A DNA stretch of 10,551 bases from an uncultured Bacteroidales bacterium (GTDB taxonomy: Bacteria; Bacteroidota; Bacteroidia; Bacteroidales; P3), in NCBI GenBank assembly GCA_937915785.1, contig CALGGY010000045.1, positions 1 to 10,551 of the forward strand, in the 5' to 3' direction. The position numbers and the translations under genes were made by a program. This document shows positions 1 to 6,966 of this stretch, one piece after another. The notes beneath the pieces were generated by a model, which saw nothing but the letters and a program-made list of their open reading frames with translations, was not told where the DNA came from and searched no databases. Position 1 is the stretch's first letter. Every line of letters begins with the position of its first letter.

Positions 1-213
1 GTGGAGCGGAAAGGCGTAAAAGGTTGTGGGGGTGTCTTTTGCAAGGCTGTCGGCGGTGAGCGATAGGCCGTGGCAGCGCAGGGCAAGACGGCCGTGGCTT
101 GCTTCGGTGGTACAGCCCAAAGGTGTGGGGGCAGTCTCAATACGCTGGGCATGAGCCGCATACGTAACAACAGCTATCAGCAAGCACAACAGTATCTTCG
201 CCTTTTTACACAT
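1..213 (-). CDS. Secreted protein of unknown function, N-terminal part only
   Basis: The reading frame starts at an ATG at 213-211 and stays open for 71 codons to the left edge, so the C-terminus is missing. The first 22 residues form a clear signal peptide: MCKK, then a hydrophobic core (ILLCLLIAVVTYAA), ending in AHA before Gln23. This is a good signal peptidase I site, and no Cys follows that would make it a lipoprotein. The visible mature part (about 49 residues) is polar, has two Cys (34 and 47), and matches no family I recognise. A consensus Bacteroidota promoter lies just upstream and the leader is only about 17 nt, which supports the start. An exported periplasmic or outer-membrane protein is the limit of what can be inferred. 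The opposite-strand frame at 70-264 is judged a shadow. Confidence 0.75.
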   Translation of the reverse strand, partial: MCKKAKILLCLLIAVVTYAAHAQRIETAPTPLGCTTEASHGRLALRCHGLSLTADSLAKDTPTTFYAFPLH

Positions 214-236
214 CGGAAAGTGGTGGTTTGGTCTTG

Positions 237-268
237 CAAAGATACGATTTTTTTGAGGAAATAACAAA
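237..268 (-). promoter_or_regulatory. Bacteroidota-type promoter of the left-edge secreted gene
   Basis: Read on the minus strand, TTTG (268-265) is followed by exactly 20 nt and then TATCTTTG (244-237). This matches the Bacteroidota primary sigma factor consensus, -33 TTTG and -7 TAnnTTTG. Transcription should start near 230, about 17 nt before the ATG at 213. Confidence 0.8.
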
Positions 269-338
269 AACGGGTCATTCTATAGAAAAACTAAACAACG
301 ATAAAAAAAGCGTAGTAAGAAAGGCACAAGTCAACAAC

Positions 339-381
339 AAAAAAAATCATACACGCATGGTTTGTATCAACCACACGTGCA
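339..381 (-). terminator. Intrinsic terminator after rpmF
   Basis: On the minus strand, a 13-bp stem (arms 381-369 and 362-350) closes a 6-nt loop (368-363) and is followed, after 3 nt, by eight U residues (346-339). The stem is fully paired in minus-strand RNA, including three G-U wobbles. In plus-strand RNA the same three positions become A-C mismatches. The hairpin is therefore directional and fits the end of the yceD-rpmF transcript, whose last stop codon is at 430. Confidence 0.75.
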
Positions 382-429
382 GATATTTTTTATTAAACCT
401 CAAAAAAAAACTCCTGTCAGTCTGTTGGG

Positions 430-618
430 TTAGGCAGTTTCCACGCCTTTTTCGATAGCCAGTTTACCTCTGTAGTAACCGCATTCGGGGCATACATGGT
501 GGTACATAACGGCTGCACCGCAGTTGCTGCAAGTTGTCAGTTGAGCGGGCTCAACTTTGTCGTGAGTTCTTCTTTTTGCTGTTCTGGTTTGTGAAAACCG
601 GTGTTTTGGATGTGGCAT
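430..618 (-). CDS. rpmF: 50S ribosomal protein L32
   Basis: This 62-residue protein has the length and features of ribosomal protein L32. It has a basic N-terminus (MPHPKHRFSQTRTAKRRTHD), which resembles the MAVPKRKTSK.R...RR opening of the family, and then a zinc ribbon with Cys30, Cys33, Cys43 and Cys46 (CSNC and CPEC). All four metal ligands are present, so it is the zinc-binding rather than the Cys-free paralogue type. L32 is a structural part of the large ribosomal subunit near the peptidyl transferase region. The gene lies 33 nt downstream of the DUF177/YceD gene on the same strand, a pairing conserved across bacteria, and a terminator follows it. It has no promoter of its own that I can see, so it is probably co-transcribed with yceD. 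Confidence 0.95.
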   Translation of the reverse strand: MPHPKHRFSQTRTAKRRTHDKVEPAQLTTCSNCGAAVMYHHVCPECGYYRGKLAIEKGVETA

Positions 619-651
619 AACTTATTATTTTTTTGCTTTATATATACTACT

Positions 652-1188
652 TTATCTTAAATCTTTCAATTTTTCCCAAACGGGGTTTATCACCTCTTGT
701 TCCTTTCCCGGCTCTTTTTCTACGGAAACCGATGCAAGGCATTTCAGCATTTCGCTGTCGCAAGTGGGGTTGCCGTTTTCGTCGTCGGGGTGCACTAGGC
801 GCATGGGTACAGAGGTGGCCACGCACTCGTACAGAAACTGCGACAAATCTATCTGATACTCCGTTTCGGGAATTATCAGAATGTTGTCGTCCTCCGTAGC
901 TTCGGGCACGTCGCCAAACTCCACAAAGAGGGTTTCGCAGCCCGAAACGGGGATATCCAAAGGTTTCAAACACCTGTCGCAAAACGTGTTCAGTGTACCC
1001 GAAAAATTTGCCTCAAATTTCATCAGACGCTCTTTTTTTTCGAGAACCACCTTGAAAACGACCTTGCCCTTCTGCAAATTTTCGTTACCGTAGCCCGAAA
1101 AAAAATCGTCGTCGAGCTCAAAATCATAATCGTAACTACCTGTTTTTAAGCCACTAAACCTAACCACAAAATCCTTTTTCGTATTCAC
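652..1188 (-). CDS. DUF177/YceD family protein (23S rRNA accumulation)
   Basis: This is a DUF177 (YceD) family protein of 178 residues if started at the GTG at 1188-1186. Family members are linked to 23S rRNA accumulation and sit next to rpmF, as here. Visible family marks are the N-terminal pattern with F..LK.G.Y.Y.F.LDD.FF, the central CDRCLKPL motif (Cys70 and Cys73), a histidine- and acid-rich VHPDDENG segment followed by CDSEMLKCL, and the C-terminal NPVWEKLKDLR, which matches the usual DPRW..L..L ending. The frame can be extended 8 codons to a TTG at 1212. That TTG lies inside the -7 promoter box and would be upstream of the predicted transcription start, so the GTG is preferred. The product is cytoplasmic and acts in large-subunit assembly. 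Confidence 0.88.
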   Translation of the reverse strand: MNTKKDFVVRFSGLKTGSYDYDFELDDDFFSGYGNENLQKGKVVFKVVLEKKERLMKFEANFSGTLNTFCDRCLKPLDIPVSGCETLFVEFGDVPEATEDDNILIIPETEYQIDLSQFLYECVATSVPMRLVHPDDENGNPTCDSEMLKCLASVSVEKEPGKEQEVINPVWEKLKDLR

Positions 1189-1209
1189 TTGTCCGTTTTT
1201 TTGAGTTTG

Positions 1210-1241
1210 CAAAATTACGATTTTTTACGCAATTGTGCAAA
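1210..1241 (-). promoter_or_regulatory. Promoter of yceD-rpmF
   Basis: On the minus strand, TTTG (1241-1238) is followed by 20 nt and then TAATTTTG (1217-1210), a full match to the Bacteroidota -33/-7 consensus. The predicted transcription start is near 1203, giving a leader of roughly 15 nt to the GTG at 1188. The promoter begins 17 nt after the rimO stop codon. Confidence 0.8.
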
Positions 1242-1257
1242 TTATTTTTCAAAATAA

Positions 1258-2583
1258 TCATTTTTTTGTTTCCGATTCATCGGTATTTGGCCAAAAATCC
1301 ACGGCTTCGGCTTCGAGGTCGTATTCGAAGGCATCTCTTACCACGACGCTATAAAAATTGCCTTTTTTCAGTGGAAAATGGCTATCTACGGTTACTTCCT
1401 CATCCACCTCTGGCGAGTCAAACTCGGTGCGGCCCACCCAAAATCCGCCCTCGCGGCGGTCTATAAGCACCGGCAACTGGCAATCCAACAGCTGGCCGTT
1501 TTTTTCCTGCATTATTTTTTCCTGCAAAAGCATTATCGCTTCGCGGCGGTGCTCTTTCTCCTCTTGGGGAACATCGTCGGGCAACAGTGCCGATGCGGTG
1601 CCCTCTTCGGCGGAGTAGGTAAACACTCCCAGCCTGTCGAAACGTTGCGTTTTCACAAAGTCGAAAAGCCGCTGGAACTGTTCCGGCGTTTCGCCCGGAT
1701 AGCCCACCATCAGCGAGGTACGCAACCGTATGCCAGGCACTTTGGCACGTATGGTGTCGAGCAGCTGCAGCGTGCCTTGCTCGTCGATGCCTCTGCTCAT
1801 AGAGCGAAGTATTTCTGTATCAATATGTTGCAGCGGAATATCAAGATATTTGCAGATATTGCGGTATTTTGCCATCACATCGAGCACATCGAGGGGGAAG
1901 CTGGCTGGATAGGCGTAGTGCAGACGTATCCACGTGGCTCCGGAATGCAGCGCCAGCTGTTCCAAAAGGTCGGCCAAACGCTGGCGGCCATACAGGTCCA
2001 CGCCATAATAGGTGGTGTCCTGAGCAATTACAATAAGTTCCTTAACGCCCTCACGCACAAGCTGTTGAGCCTCAACAATAAGATCTTCCATCGGTCGGGA
2101 CACAAATTTGCCTCGAATAAGCGGTATGGCGCAATAAGAGCAGCGGCGGTTGCAGCCTTCAGCAATTTTAAGGTATGCGTAGTGTTGTGGCGTGCTTATT
2201 AAACGCTCGTCCTCAAAGTTTTGTATCTGCATGGTAGCGATGTCGGAAATCATTTTGTCCCACTCGTGCACGCCGTAGATGGCATCGATTTCGGGAATTT
2301 CGGATTTCAGCTCATCGCGGTAACGTTGTGCCAAACAGCCACATACGATGAGTTTCATGAGTTTGTGCGCACGTCGTTTCCTACCTGCCTGATTCAGTAT
2401 TTCGTTCACCGACTCCTCCTTGGCGTCGCCGATAAAGCCGCAGGTGTTCACAATGACCACGTCGGCACGCTCGGTTTTGTCGAAAACCACATCCACACCC
2501 TGCTTGCGCAGATGTCCGGCCACATTTTCAGAATCCACGGTGTTTTTGGAACATCCGAGGGTAATTATGTTCACTTTTATCAT
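1258..2583 (-). CDS. rimO: Ribosomal protein S12 methylthiotransferase RimO
   Basis: RimO is a radical SAM enzyme that adds a methylthio group to a conserved aspartate of ribosomal protein S12. The 441-residue product has the full family layout. The N-terminal MTTase domain carries the three Cys of the auxiliary [4Fe-4S] cluster: Cys11 in LGCSKNTVDSE, Cys48 in NTCGF and Cys83 in CGCLAQRY. The radical SAM triad is Cys144, Cys148 and Cys151 (CNRRCSYC). A C-terminal TRAM domain spans about 370-437. The LGCSKN..DSE N-terminus and the RGKFVSRP segment after the radical SAM Cys favour RimO over the tRNA enzymes MiaB and MtaB. The gene starts at an ATG 147 nt after the ftsY stop, and I could find no consensus promoter in that gap, so read-through from ftsY is likely. 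Confidence 0.95.
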   Translation of the reverse strand: MIKVNIITLGCSKNTVDSENVAGHLRKQGVDVVFDKTERADVVIVNTCGFIGDAKEESVNEILNQAGRKRRAHKLMKLIVCGCLAQRYRDELKSEIPEIDAIYGVHEWDKMISDIATMQIQNFEDERLISTPQHYAYLKIAEGCNRRCSYCAIPLIRGKFVSRPMEDLIVEAQQLVREGVKELIVIAQDTTYYGVDLYGRQRLADLLEQLALHSGATWIRLHYAYPASFPLDVLDVMAKYRNICKYLDIPLQHIDTEILRSMSRGIDEQGTLQLLDTIRAKVPGIRLRTSLMVGYPGETPEQFQRLFDFVKTQRFDRLGVFTYSAEEGTASALLPDDVPQEEKEHRREAIMLLQEKIMQEKNGQLLDCQLPVLIDRREGGFWVGRTEFDSPEVDEEVTVDSHFPLKKGNFYSVVVRDAFEYDLEAEAVDFWPNTDESETKK

Positions 2584-2730
2584 TGACAGAAAGTTCTAAT
2601 AACTACTTCTTTCGTATAATAATTAAGGGATTTGTGTTGACACTTTGTGGTAGAAAATATAAAGTCGCGCCAAAGCGTCATGCAGCTTTGTTCAAATACT
2701 GCTATTTTTCGTGTTTTTTGATGTTATTGC

Positions 2731-3681
2731 CTATTCGAAAAGACTGTCCACAAAAGCTTTGGCGTTGAAAATCTGGAGATCTTCCATCTGTTCGCCGAGG
2801 CCTATGTAACGGACGGGAATTTTGAACTGGTCGGAGATGCCTATAATCACTCCTCCTTTGGCTGTTCCATCCAACTTGGTGAGTGCCAGAGCATTAACCT
2901 GCGTTGCTTCGGTAAACTGCTTGGCCTGTTCGATGGCGTTTTGGCCAGTGGAAGCGTCGAGCACCAGCAGTACCTCGTGCGGGGCGTCGGGGATGACTTT
3001 CTGCATCACCTTACGGATTTTGGAGAGCTCGTTCATCAGTCCCACCTTGTTGTGCAGGCGTCCGGCGGTGTCTATCAGCACCACGTCGATATTCTTTGCC
3101 ACGGCAGACTGCAGCGTGTCGAAAGCCACAGAGGCTGGGTCGGCGTTCATGCCCTGCGAAACAATGGGCACTCCTACCCTCTCCGACCAGATTGTGAGCT
3201 GGTCCACAGCGGCGGCGCGGAAAGTGTCGGAAGCTCCGAGCATAACGGTTTTTCCGCTTTTTTTGAACTGATAGGCCAGTTTGCCAATGGTGGTGGTCTT
3301 GCCAACGCCATTAACACCCACAACCATAATAACATACGGCTTATGGGGAGTTTCAAACGAGAAATCGTCGCGCTCCTCGGCAACGTTTTCGGTCATCAGT
3401 GCCGAAATTTCATCGCGAAGGATATTGTTAAGTTCCTCAGTACCAAGATATTTGTCGCGCTGAATGCGAGCCTGCACACGGTCGATAATTTTGACGGTGG
3501 TTTCCCAGCCCACATCGGCGGAAATAAGTATCTCCTCGAGGTTGTCGAGCACATCGTCGTCGATACGCGACTTGCCCAGAATGGCCTTGGAGAGCCTCGA
3601 AAAAAGGTTTTCCTTGGTCTTTGAAAGCCCTTTGTCGAGCGTCTCTTTCTTCTCTTTGGTGAAAAACGAAAAAAATCCCAT
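2731..3681 (-). CDS. ftsY: Signal recognition particle receptor FtsY
   Basis: FtsY is the membrane-associated SRP receptor GTPase. It pairs with Ffh on ribosome-nascent chain complexes and passes them to the Sec translocon. The 316-residue protein is a short form with an N-terminus MGFFSFFTKEKKE (amphipathic, probable membrane contact), no long acidic A domain, an N domain of helices at about 20-100, and the NG GTPase domain at about 115-316. Visible GTPase motifs are the P-loop GVNGVGKTT (122-130), SDTFRAAA (151-158), DTAGR (204-208), TKLDGTAKGG (268-277) and the C-terminal GLGEQMEDLQ. GVNGVGKTT and DTFRAAAVDQL separate it from Ffh, and there is no M domain. It has its own promoter, is divergent from porZ and lies upstream of rimO. 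Confidence 0.96.
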   Translation of the reverse strand: MGFFSFFTKEKKETLDKGLSKTKENLFSRLSKAILGKSRIDDDVLDNLEEILISADVGWETTVKIIDRVQARIQRDKYLGTEELNNILRDEISALMTENVAEERDDFSFETPHKPYVIMVVGVNGVGKTTTIGKLAYQFKKSGKTVMLGASDTFRAAAVDQLTIWSERVGVPIVSQGMNADPASVAFDTLQSAVAKNIDVVLIDTAGRLHNKVGLMNELSKIRKVMQKVIPDAPHEVLLVLDASTGQNAIEQAKQFTEATQVNALALTKLDGTAKGGVIIGISDQFKIPVRYIGLGEQMEDLQIFNAKAFVDSLFE

Positions 3682-3704
3682 ATCTGTTCCTTTCTATTGC
3701 CGTG

Positions 3705-3736
3705 CAAAGATACGATTTTTTTTTGACATTTGCCAA
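3705..3736 (-). promoter_or_regulatory. Promoter of ftsY
   Basis: On the minus strand, TATCTTTG (3712-3705) is a perfect -7 element. Twenty nt upstream is TTGG (3736-3733), one base off the TTTG -33 element. The leader to the ATG at 3681 is short and includes GAAAGGAACAG, a weak ribosome-binding-like stretch. Confidence 0.7.
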
Positions 3737-3760
3737 TTGAAAATCACCAACTTAGAATTG
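3729..3760 (+). promoter_or_regulatory. Possible promoter of the porZ operon
   Basis: TTTG (3729-3732), then 20 nt, then TAGAATTG (3753-3760), one mismatch from TAnnTTTG. Spacing is exactly that of the clear promoters in this window. If used, transcription starts near 3767 and the porZ leader is about 137 nt. The two -33 elements, for ftsY and porZ, abut at 3732/3733. Confidence 0.4.
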
Positions 3761-3823
3761 ACACTGGAAACAAAGACCACCACAAAATCACAACAATCAA
3801 ATTATCAGTATATTAGAGCAAAA

Positions 3824-3901
3824 ATGCCGAATTCCGAATTCCGAATTCCGAATTTAATTCTGTTTTCAATACTAAAACACAACTTTTCAAGTTATTACTG
3901 A
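3824..3901 (+). CDS. Possible upstream leader peptide of porZ
   Basis: An ATG at 3824 opens a 25-codon frame that begins MPNSEFRIPN and ends at TGA 3899-3901, two nt before the porZ ATG. It contains the whole run of 7-bp repeats. I see no homology and no strong ribosome binding site. The peptide may be meaningless, and what supports listing it is its position relative to the porZ start and the repeat. It could act through translational coupling. It could equally be chance reading of non-coding DNA. Confidence 0.2.
   Translation: MPNSEFRIPNLILFSILKHNFSSYY
3827..3854 (+). repeat. Four tandem copies of a 7-bp repeat CCGAATT
   Basis: Four perfect consecutive copies (3827-3833, 3834-3840, 3841-3847, 3848-3854) lie 50 nt before the porZ ATG. 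The units create three GAATTC palindromes spaced 7 bp apart, so the run can also fold into a small hairpin. Short perfect tandem repeats of this kind can change copy number by replication slippage. Confidence 0.95.
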
Positions 3902-3903
3902 TT

Positions 3904-6210
3904 ATGTTCAAAAAGACAAAAACAATTAGTTATTTGGCGTGTATCTCACTGATGGTTAGCGTTTTTGCCAATGTTTCGGCTCAGGTTGGCATAGGCAAAT
4001 GGCAGGATCATTTCGCGTTTCGCACCACTTATCGCGTAATCCCCGCCGAAGAGCGCATCTACGTGCAGGGCGCTTTGGGACTGTTTTACTACGACATTGA
4101 GGATCATACCATAAACAAATTTACCAAGGTTCAGGGCCTTACCGATGTGGGCATATCCACCACCGCCTACGACCCCACCACAGGATACCTTGCCGTGGCC
4201 TACCGCAACTCCAACCTCGACCTTGTTCGCAACGACCGCGTTTACAACCTTTCCGACATCAAACGCAGCGACATTCCGGGCGACAAAATCATCTACAGCA
4301 TACGTTTCCGCAACGGGAAAGCCTACCTCTGCAGCGGGTTCGGAGTAGCCGTGATAGACCTCGACCGACAAGAAATTGCCGACATCTACCGTCTTGGCAC
4401 CGACGGCACTGCTCTAAAAACCAACGACATAGCCTTTTTCAACGGCAAAATCGTGGCCGCTCTGGACTCAGGTTTCGTAATGGCCGACCAAAACCAACGG
4501 TTCCTCAACATTTTCACCTATTGGAAACACGACTCCCTCTCCTCCATCAGTTCCTCGAAAATAGCACAATTGGAATGCTTGGGCAACAACCTTTTGGCCG
4601 TGGTGCGCGACTCTACAGGCACAAAAATATTCTCCTCCTCCGACCTCACCACTTTCAACCCATGGCTTAATGGCGACATTCACTCGGTGCGCGTTTCGGA
4701 CAACAAAATTGCCGTTACCACCAGCGATTCGGCATTCGTTTACAACGCCGATTTCTCACTTTTCAAAAAGTTTGGCAAAGTGGATTGGGCCGACATGCAG
4801 GCCAACGACGCAACGGTTTATAAATCAACATTATGGATAGCACACCAATGGGCTGGGCTCACCTTCGTGGATTTTCAGAAGCCAAACACTTTGGGTTGCG
4901 CAGTGCCAACATCGCCGTACGTGGACGACAGTTACCGGTTTGTGCCAGTTAAAGACGGCATATATCTGGCCCACGGCAGCCGTTTGGGCAACTACTATCT
5001 GCCGGCACAGCTGTCGCTGCATAAAAACAACCAATGGGGCTATATCGAAAAGACTACCGCCCTCGACACCTGCCTCGACGTGTGCGATGTGGCCATAGAC
5101 CCAAAAAACACCAGCCACATGTTCGCTCCGTCGTGGGAAAACGGCATCATTGAAATAACCGGCCATCGTGCCACAGAGGTTTATACCGACGCCAACACCA
5201 GCAACGCCATAAACCGCCTTGAAATGGGCGAATACCGTCCCACGCGCACCGGTGCCGCCGCCGTGGACGGCGAAGGCAATTTCTGGTTTACAAACTCCAT
5301 GCAAAACCGCTCGCTTGTGGTGCGCCGCGCCGACGGCTCGTGGGCCAATTTCGAGACCAACACCGGCAGCGAGGAGATCACTGGCCTGATGATAGACAGC
5401 GCAAATAGTTTCAAATGGTTTTTTGGCGATGCCAACCGCATTTACGTACACGACGGCACCAACCGTTTCGCCTACGTCAATCCCAACAACGGCAGCAAAC
5501 TGAACACCTCGCGCGTGAACTGCATTGCTCAGGACCACGACAACGAGATTTGGATTGGCACCGAAAAAGGGATAAAGGTAATATACAATTCAGGCAACGC
5601 TTTCGCCAACGGCGGCAGCGGCGGCCAATCGCCCATAACCTGCAGCAACATTCTGTACAGCGAAGGCGACAAAATAGAATACCTGCTGGCATACGAAAAC
5701 ATCACCTGTATTGCCGTGGACGGCGCCAACCGCAAATGGATAGGCACTACCACCGGCGGTGTGTTCCTTGTTTCGGAAAACGGCACCGACCAACTGATGC
5801 ATTTCTCGAGCACCAACAGCCCGCTGCCCTCCGACAAAATCAACGCCATAGGCATTCAGCCCAACACTGGCGAGGTGTTCATCGGCACCTCCAACGGCAT
5901 TGTATCGTACCGAGGCTCAGCCACATACGCCGAAAGCAAACCGTTGGACACCATCTACGCCTACCCAAACCCCGTTTACAGCGACTACACTGGATACATT
6001 GGCATTAAAGGGCTGACCCGCAATGCCTTGGTACACATCACCGACGCCGCCGGACATGTGGTTTTCACCACCAGGGCCAACGGCGGACAAGCAGTGTGGA
6101 ACGCACGCACCTCGAGCGGAAAACGTGTGGCGTCAGGCGTTTACTACGTTTTTGCCTCCGACGAACTCGGCGAAAACCGCTCCGTTACCAAAATAATGAT
6201 ATTCAACTAA
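3904..6210 (+). CDS. porZ: Type IX secretion system attachment-complex protein PorZ
   Basis: This 768-residue protein has the length and layout of PorZ. The signal peptide ends at VSA before Gln27 (residues 1-26). The start of the mature chain (GIGKWQDHFAFRTTYRV, then GLFYYDIEDHTINKFTKVQG and LTDVGIS.AYDP) is characteristic of the family. Repeated propeller-like segments follow (for example IWIGTEKGIKV, KWIGTTTGGVFLV and VFIGTSNGIVSY, in the style of two-component regulator propellers). A C-terminal beta-sandwich resembling a T9SS sorting domain covers about 680-768 (AYPNPV...GVYYVFASDELGENRSVTKIMIF). In Porphyromonas gingivalis, PorZ is at the cell surface with PorU, PorV and PorQ. It binds anionic LPS and helps PorU attach it to secreted cargo, and its sorting-like domain is retained. 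recO follows after 7 nt. The alternative is a generic propeller protein, which the N-terminal pattern argues against. Confidence 0.88.
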   Translation: MFKKTKTISYLACISLMVSVFANVSAQVGIGKWQDHFAFRTTYRVIPAEERIYVQGALGLFYYDIEDHTINKFTKVQGLTDVGISTTAYDPTTGYLAVAYRNSNLDLVRNDRVYNLSDIKRSDIPGDKIIYSIRFRNGKAYLCSGFGVAVIDLDRQEIADIYRLGTDGTALKTNDIAFFNGKIVAALDSGFVMADQNQRFLNIFTYWKHDSLSSISSSKIAQLECLGNNLLAVVRDSTGTKIFSSSDLTTFNPWLNGDIHSVRVSDNKIAVTTSDSAFVYNADFSLFKKFGKVDWADMQANDATVYKSTLWIAHQWAGLTFVDFQKPNTLGCAVPTSPYVDDSYRFVPVKDGIYLAHGSRLGNYYLPAQLSLHKNNQWGYIEKTTALDTCLDVCDVAIDPKNTSHMFAPSWENGIIEITGHRATEVYTDANTSNAINRLEMGEYRPTRTGAAAVDGEGNFWFTNSMQNRSLVVRRADGSWANFETNTGSEEITGLMIDSANSFKWFFGDANRIYVHDGTNRFAYVNPNNGSKLNTSRVNCIAQDHDNEIWIGTEKGIKVIYNSGNAFANGGSGGQSPITCSNILYSEGDKIEYLLAYENITCIAVDGANRKWIGTTTGGVFLVSENGTDQLMHFSSTNSPLPSDKINAIGIQPNTGEVFIGTSNGIVSYRGSATYAESKPLDTIYAYPNPVYSDYTGYIGIKGLTRNALVHITDAAGHVVFTTRANGGQAVWNARTSSGKRVASGVYYVFASDELGENRSVTKIMIFN

Positions 6211-6217
6211 TTGCACC

Positions 6218-6955
6218 ATGTTAGCCACATCACCCGCTTTTGTGCTGAAAACCACCAACTACTCCGAAACCAGCGTCATTGCAAAAGTTTACACCCGCGA
6301 GTGGGGACTGCAGTCGGTGATGATAAAGGGGGTGCGAACCGCCAAAAGCCGCAACAAGCAAAACCTGCTTCAACCCCTTTCGTACGTTGATATTTCGATG
6401 TACCGCAACGAAAAAAAACAAATACAGTTTGCAAAAGAGGTGCGCCCCTACAAACAATGGAAAAACACCCCTTTCGACTACGAGAAAACAGCTATCACTT
6501 TCTTTATCAACGAGTTGCTTTACAAAACGATACGCGAGGAGTCCAGCGATGTGCAGATGTTCGATTTCATCGACGAATGCCTCTCCACCCTCGACCAACG
6601 GCAAAAAAGCCTTGCCGATTTCCCGATACGCTTTCTGATAAAAGCTTCGACGATGTTCGGCTTTGCACCCTTGAACAACTTTTCGGCAAGCAACAACTTG
6701 TTTAACCTAAACGACGGCCGCTTTGTGTGCCAACCCGACCCCTACCTGCCCCAGCAAGACTCCATTTTGGGTGCCGAACCAAGCCGACTGCTACACAACT
6801 ACCTGTGTATGACCGACATATACAACGATGAAACCGCTACCAACGCCACACAGCGCAACGAACTGCTTTCGGCCATGCTGGAATACTTCAAAATACATTT
6901 CAGCCAGCTGGGCGATTTCAAGTCGCACATCGTGCTGCACGAGATATTACGATAA
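6218..6955 (+). CDS. recO: DNA repair protein RecO
   Basis: RecO works with RecR (and RecF) to load RecA onto SSB-coated single-stranded DNA during gap repair and recombination. The 245-residue product has the family N-terminal OB-fold opening (FVLKTTNYSETSVIAKVYTREWGLQSVMIKGVR, with the usual basic K/R-rich stretch AKSRNKQNLLQPLS) and a helical C-terminal half. The zinc-finger cysteines of many RecO proteins are absent: only three scattered Cys remain, which is usual in Bacteroidota RecO. The start ATG lies 7 nt after the porZ stop and the gene ends 11 nt before nth, so it is clearly in an operon. Pairing with nth places two DNA repair functions side by side. The assignment rests on the N-terminal pattern and length. 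Confidence 0.9.
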   Translation: MLATSPAFVLKTTNYSETSVIAKVYTREWGLQSVMIKGVRTAKSRNKQNLLQPLSYVDISMYRNEKKQIQFAKEVRPYKQWKNTPFDYEKTAITFFINELLYKTIREESSDVQMFDFIDECLSTLDQRQKSLADFPIRFLIKASTMFGFAPLNNFSASNNLFNLNDGRFVCQPDPYLPQQDSILGAEPSRLLHNYLCMTDIYNDETATNATQRNELLSAMLEYFKIHFSQLGDFKSHIVLHEILR

Positions 6956-6966
6956 ATCAGCAACTT

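Noticed and set aside
70..264. Plus-strand open frame of 64 codons near the left edge
   Set aside because: It is antisense to the signal-peptide gene at 1-213 and overlaps that gene's promoter, with no features of its own.
1242..1257. AT-only inverted repeat (TTATTTT and AAAATAA arms) just after the rimO stop
   Set aside because: The stem has only A-T pairs with a 2-nt loop in AT-rich intergenic DNA, which is expected by chance and not a convincing terminator.
1378..2202. Long plus-strand open frame (274 codons) opposite rimO
   Set aside because: It is antisense to a fully conserved rimO, has no recognisable domains and lacks a promoter. It is a shadow frame.
2671..2690. Inverted repeat CAAAGC-8 nt-GCTTTG between ftsY and rimO
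   Set aside because: The stem is only 6 bp with an 8-nt loop and no U-tract directly after it on the minus strand, so it is too weak to call a terminator.
2941..3624. Long plus-strand open frame (227 codons) opposite ftsY
   Set aside because: It mirrors the ftsY codons, including the GTPase motifs, and shows no protein-family pattern of its own.
4831..5538. Minus-strand open frame (235 codons) opposite porZ
   Set aside because: It is a shadow of porZ with Val/Ala/Gly-rich composition typical of antisense frames and no promoter.
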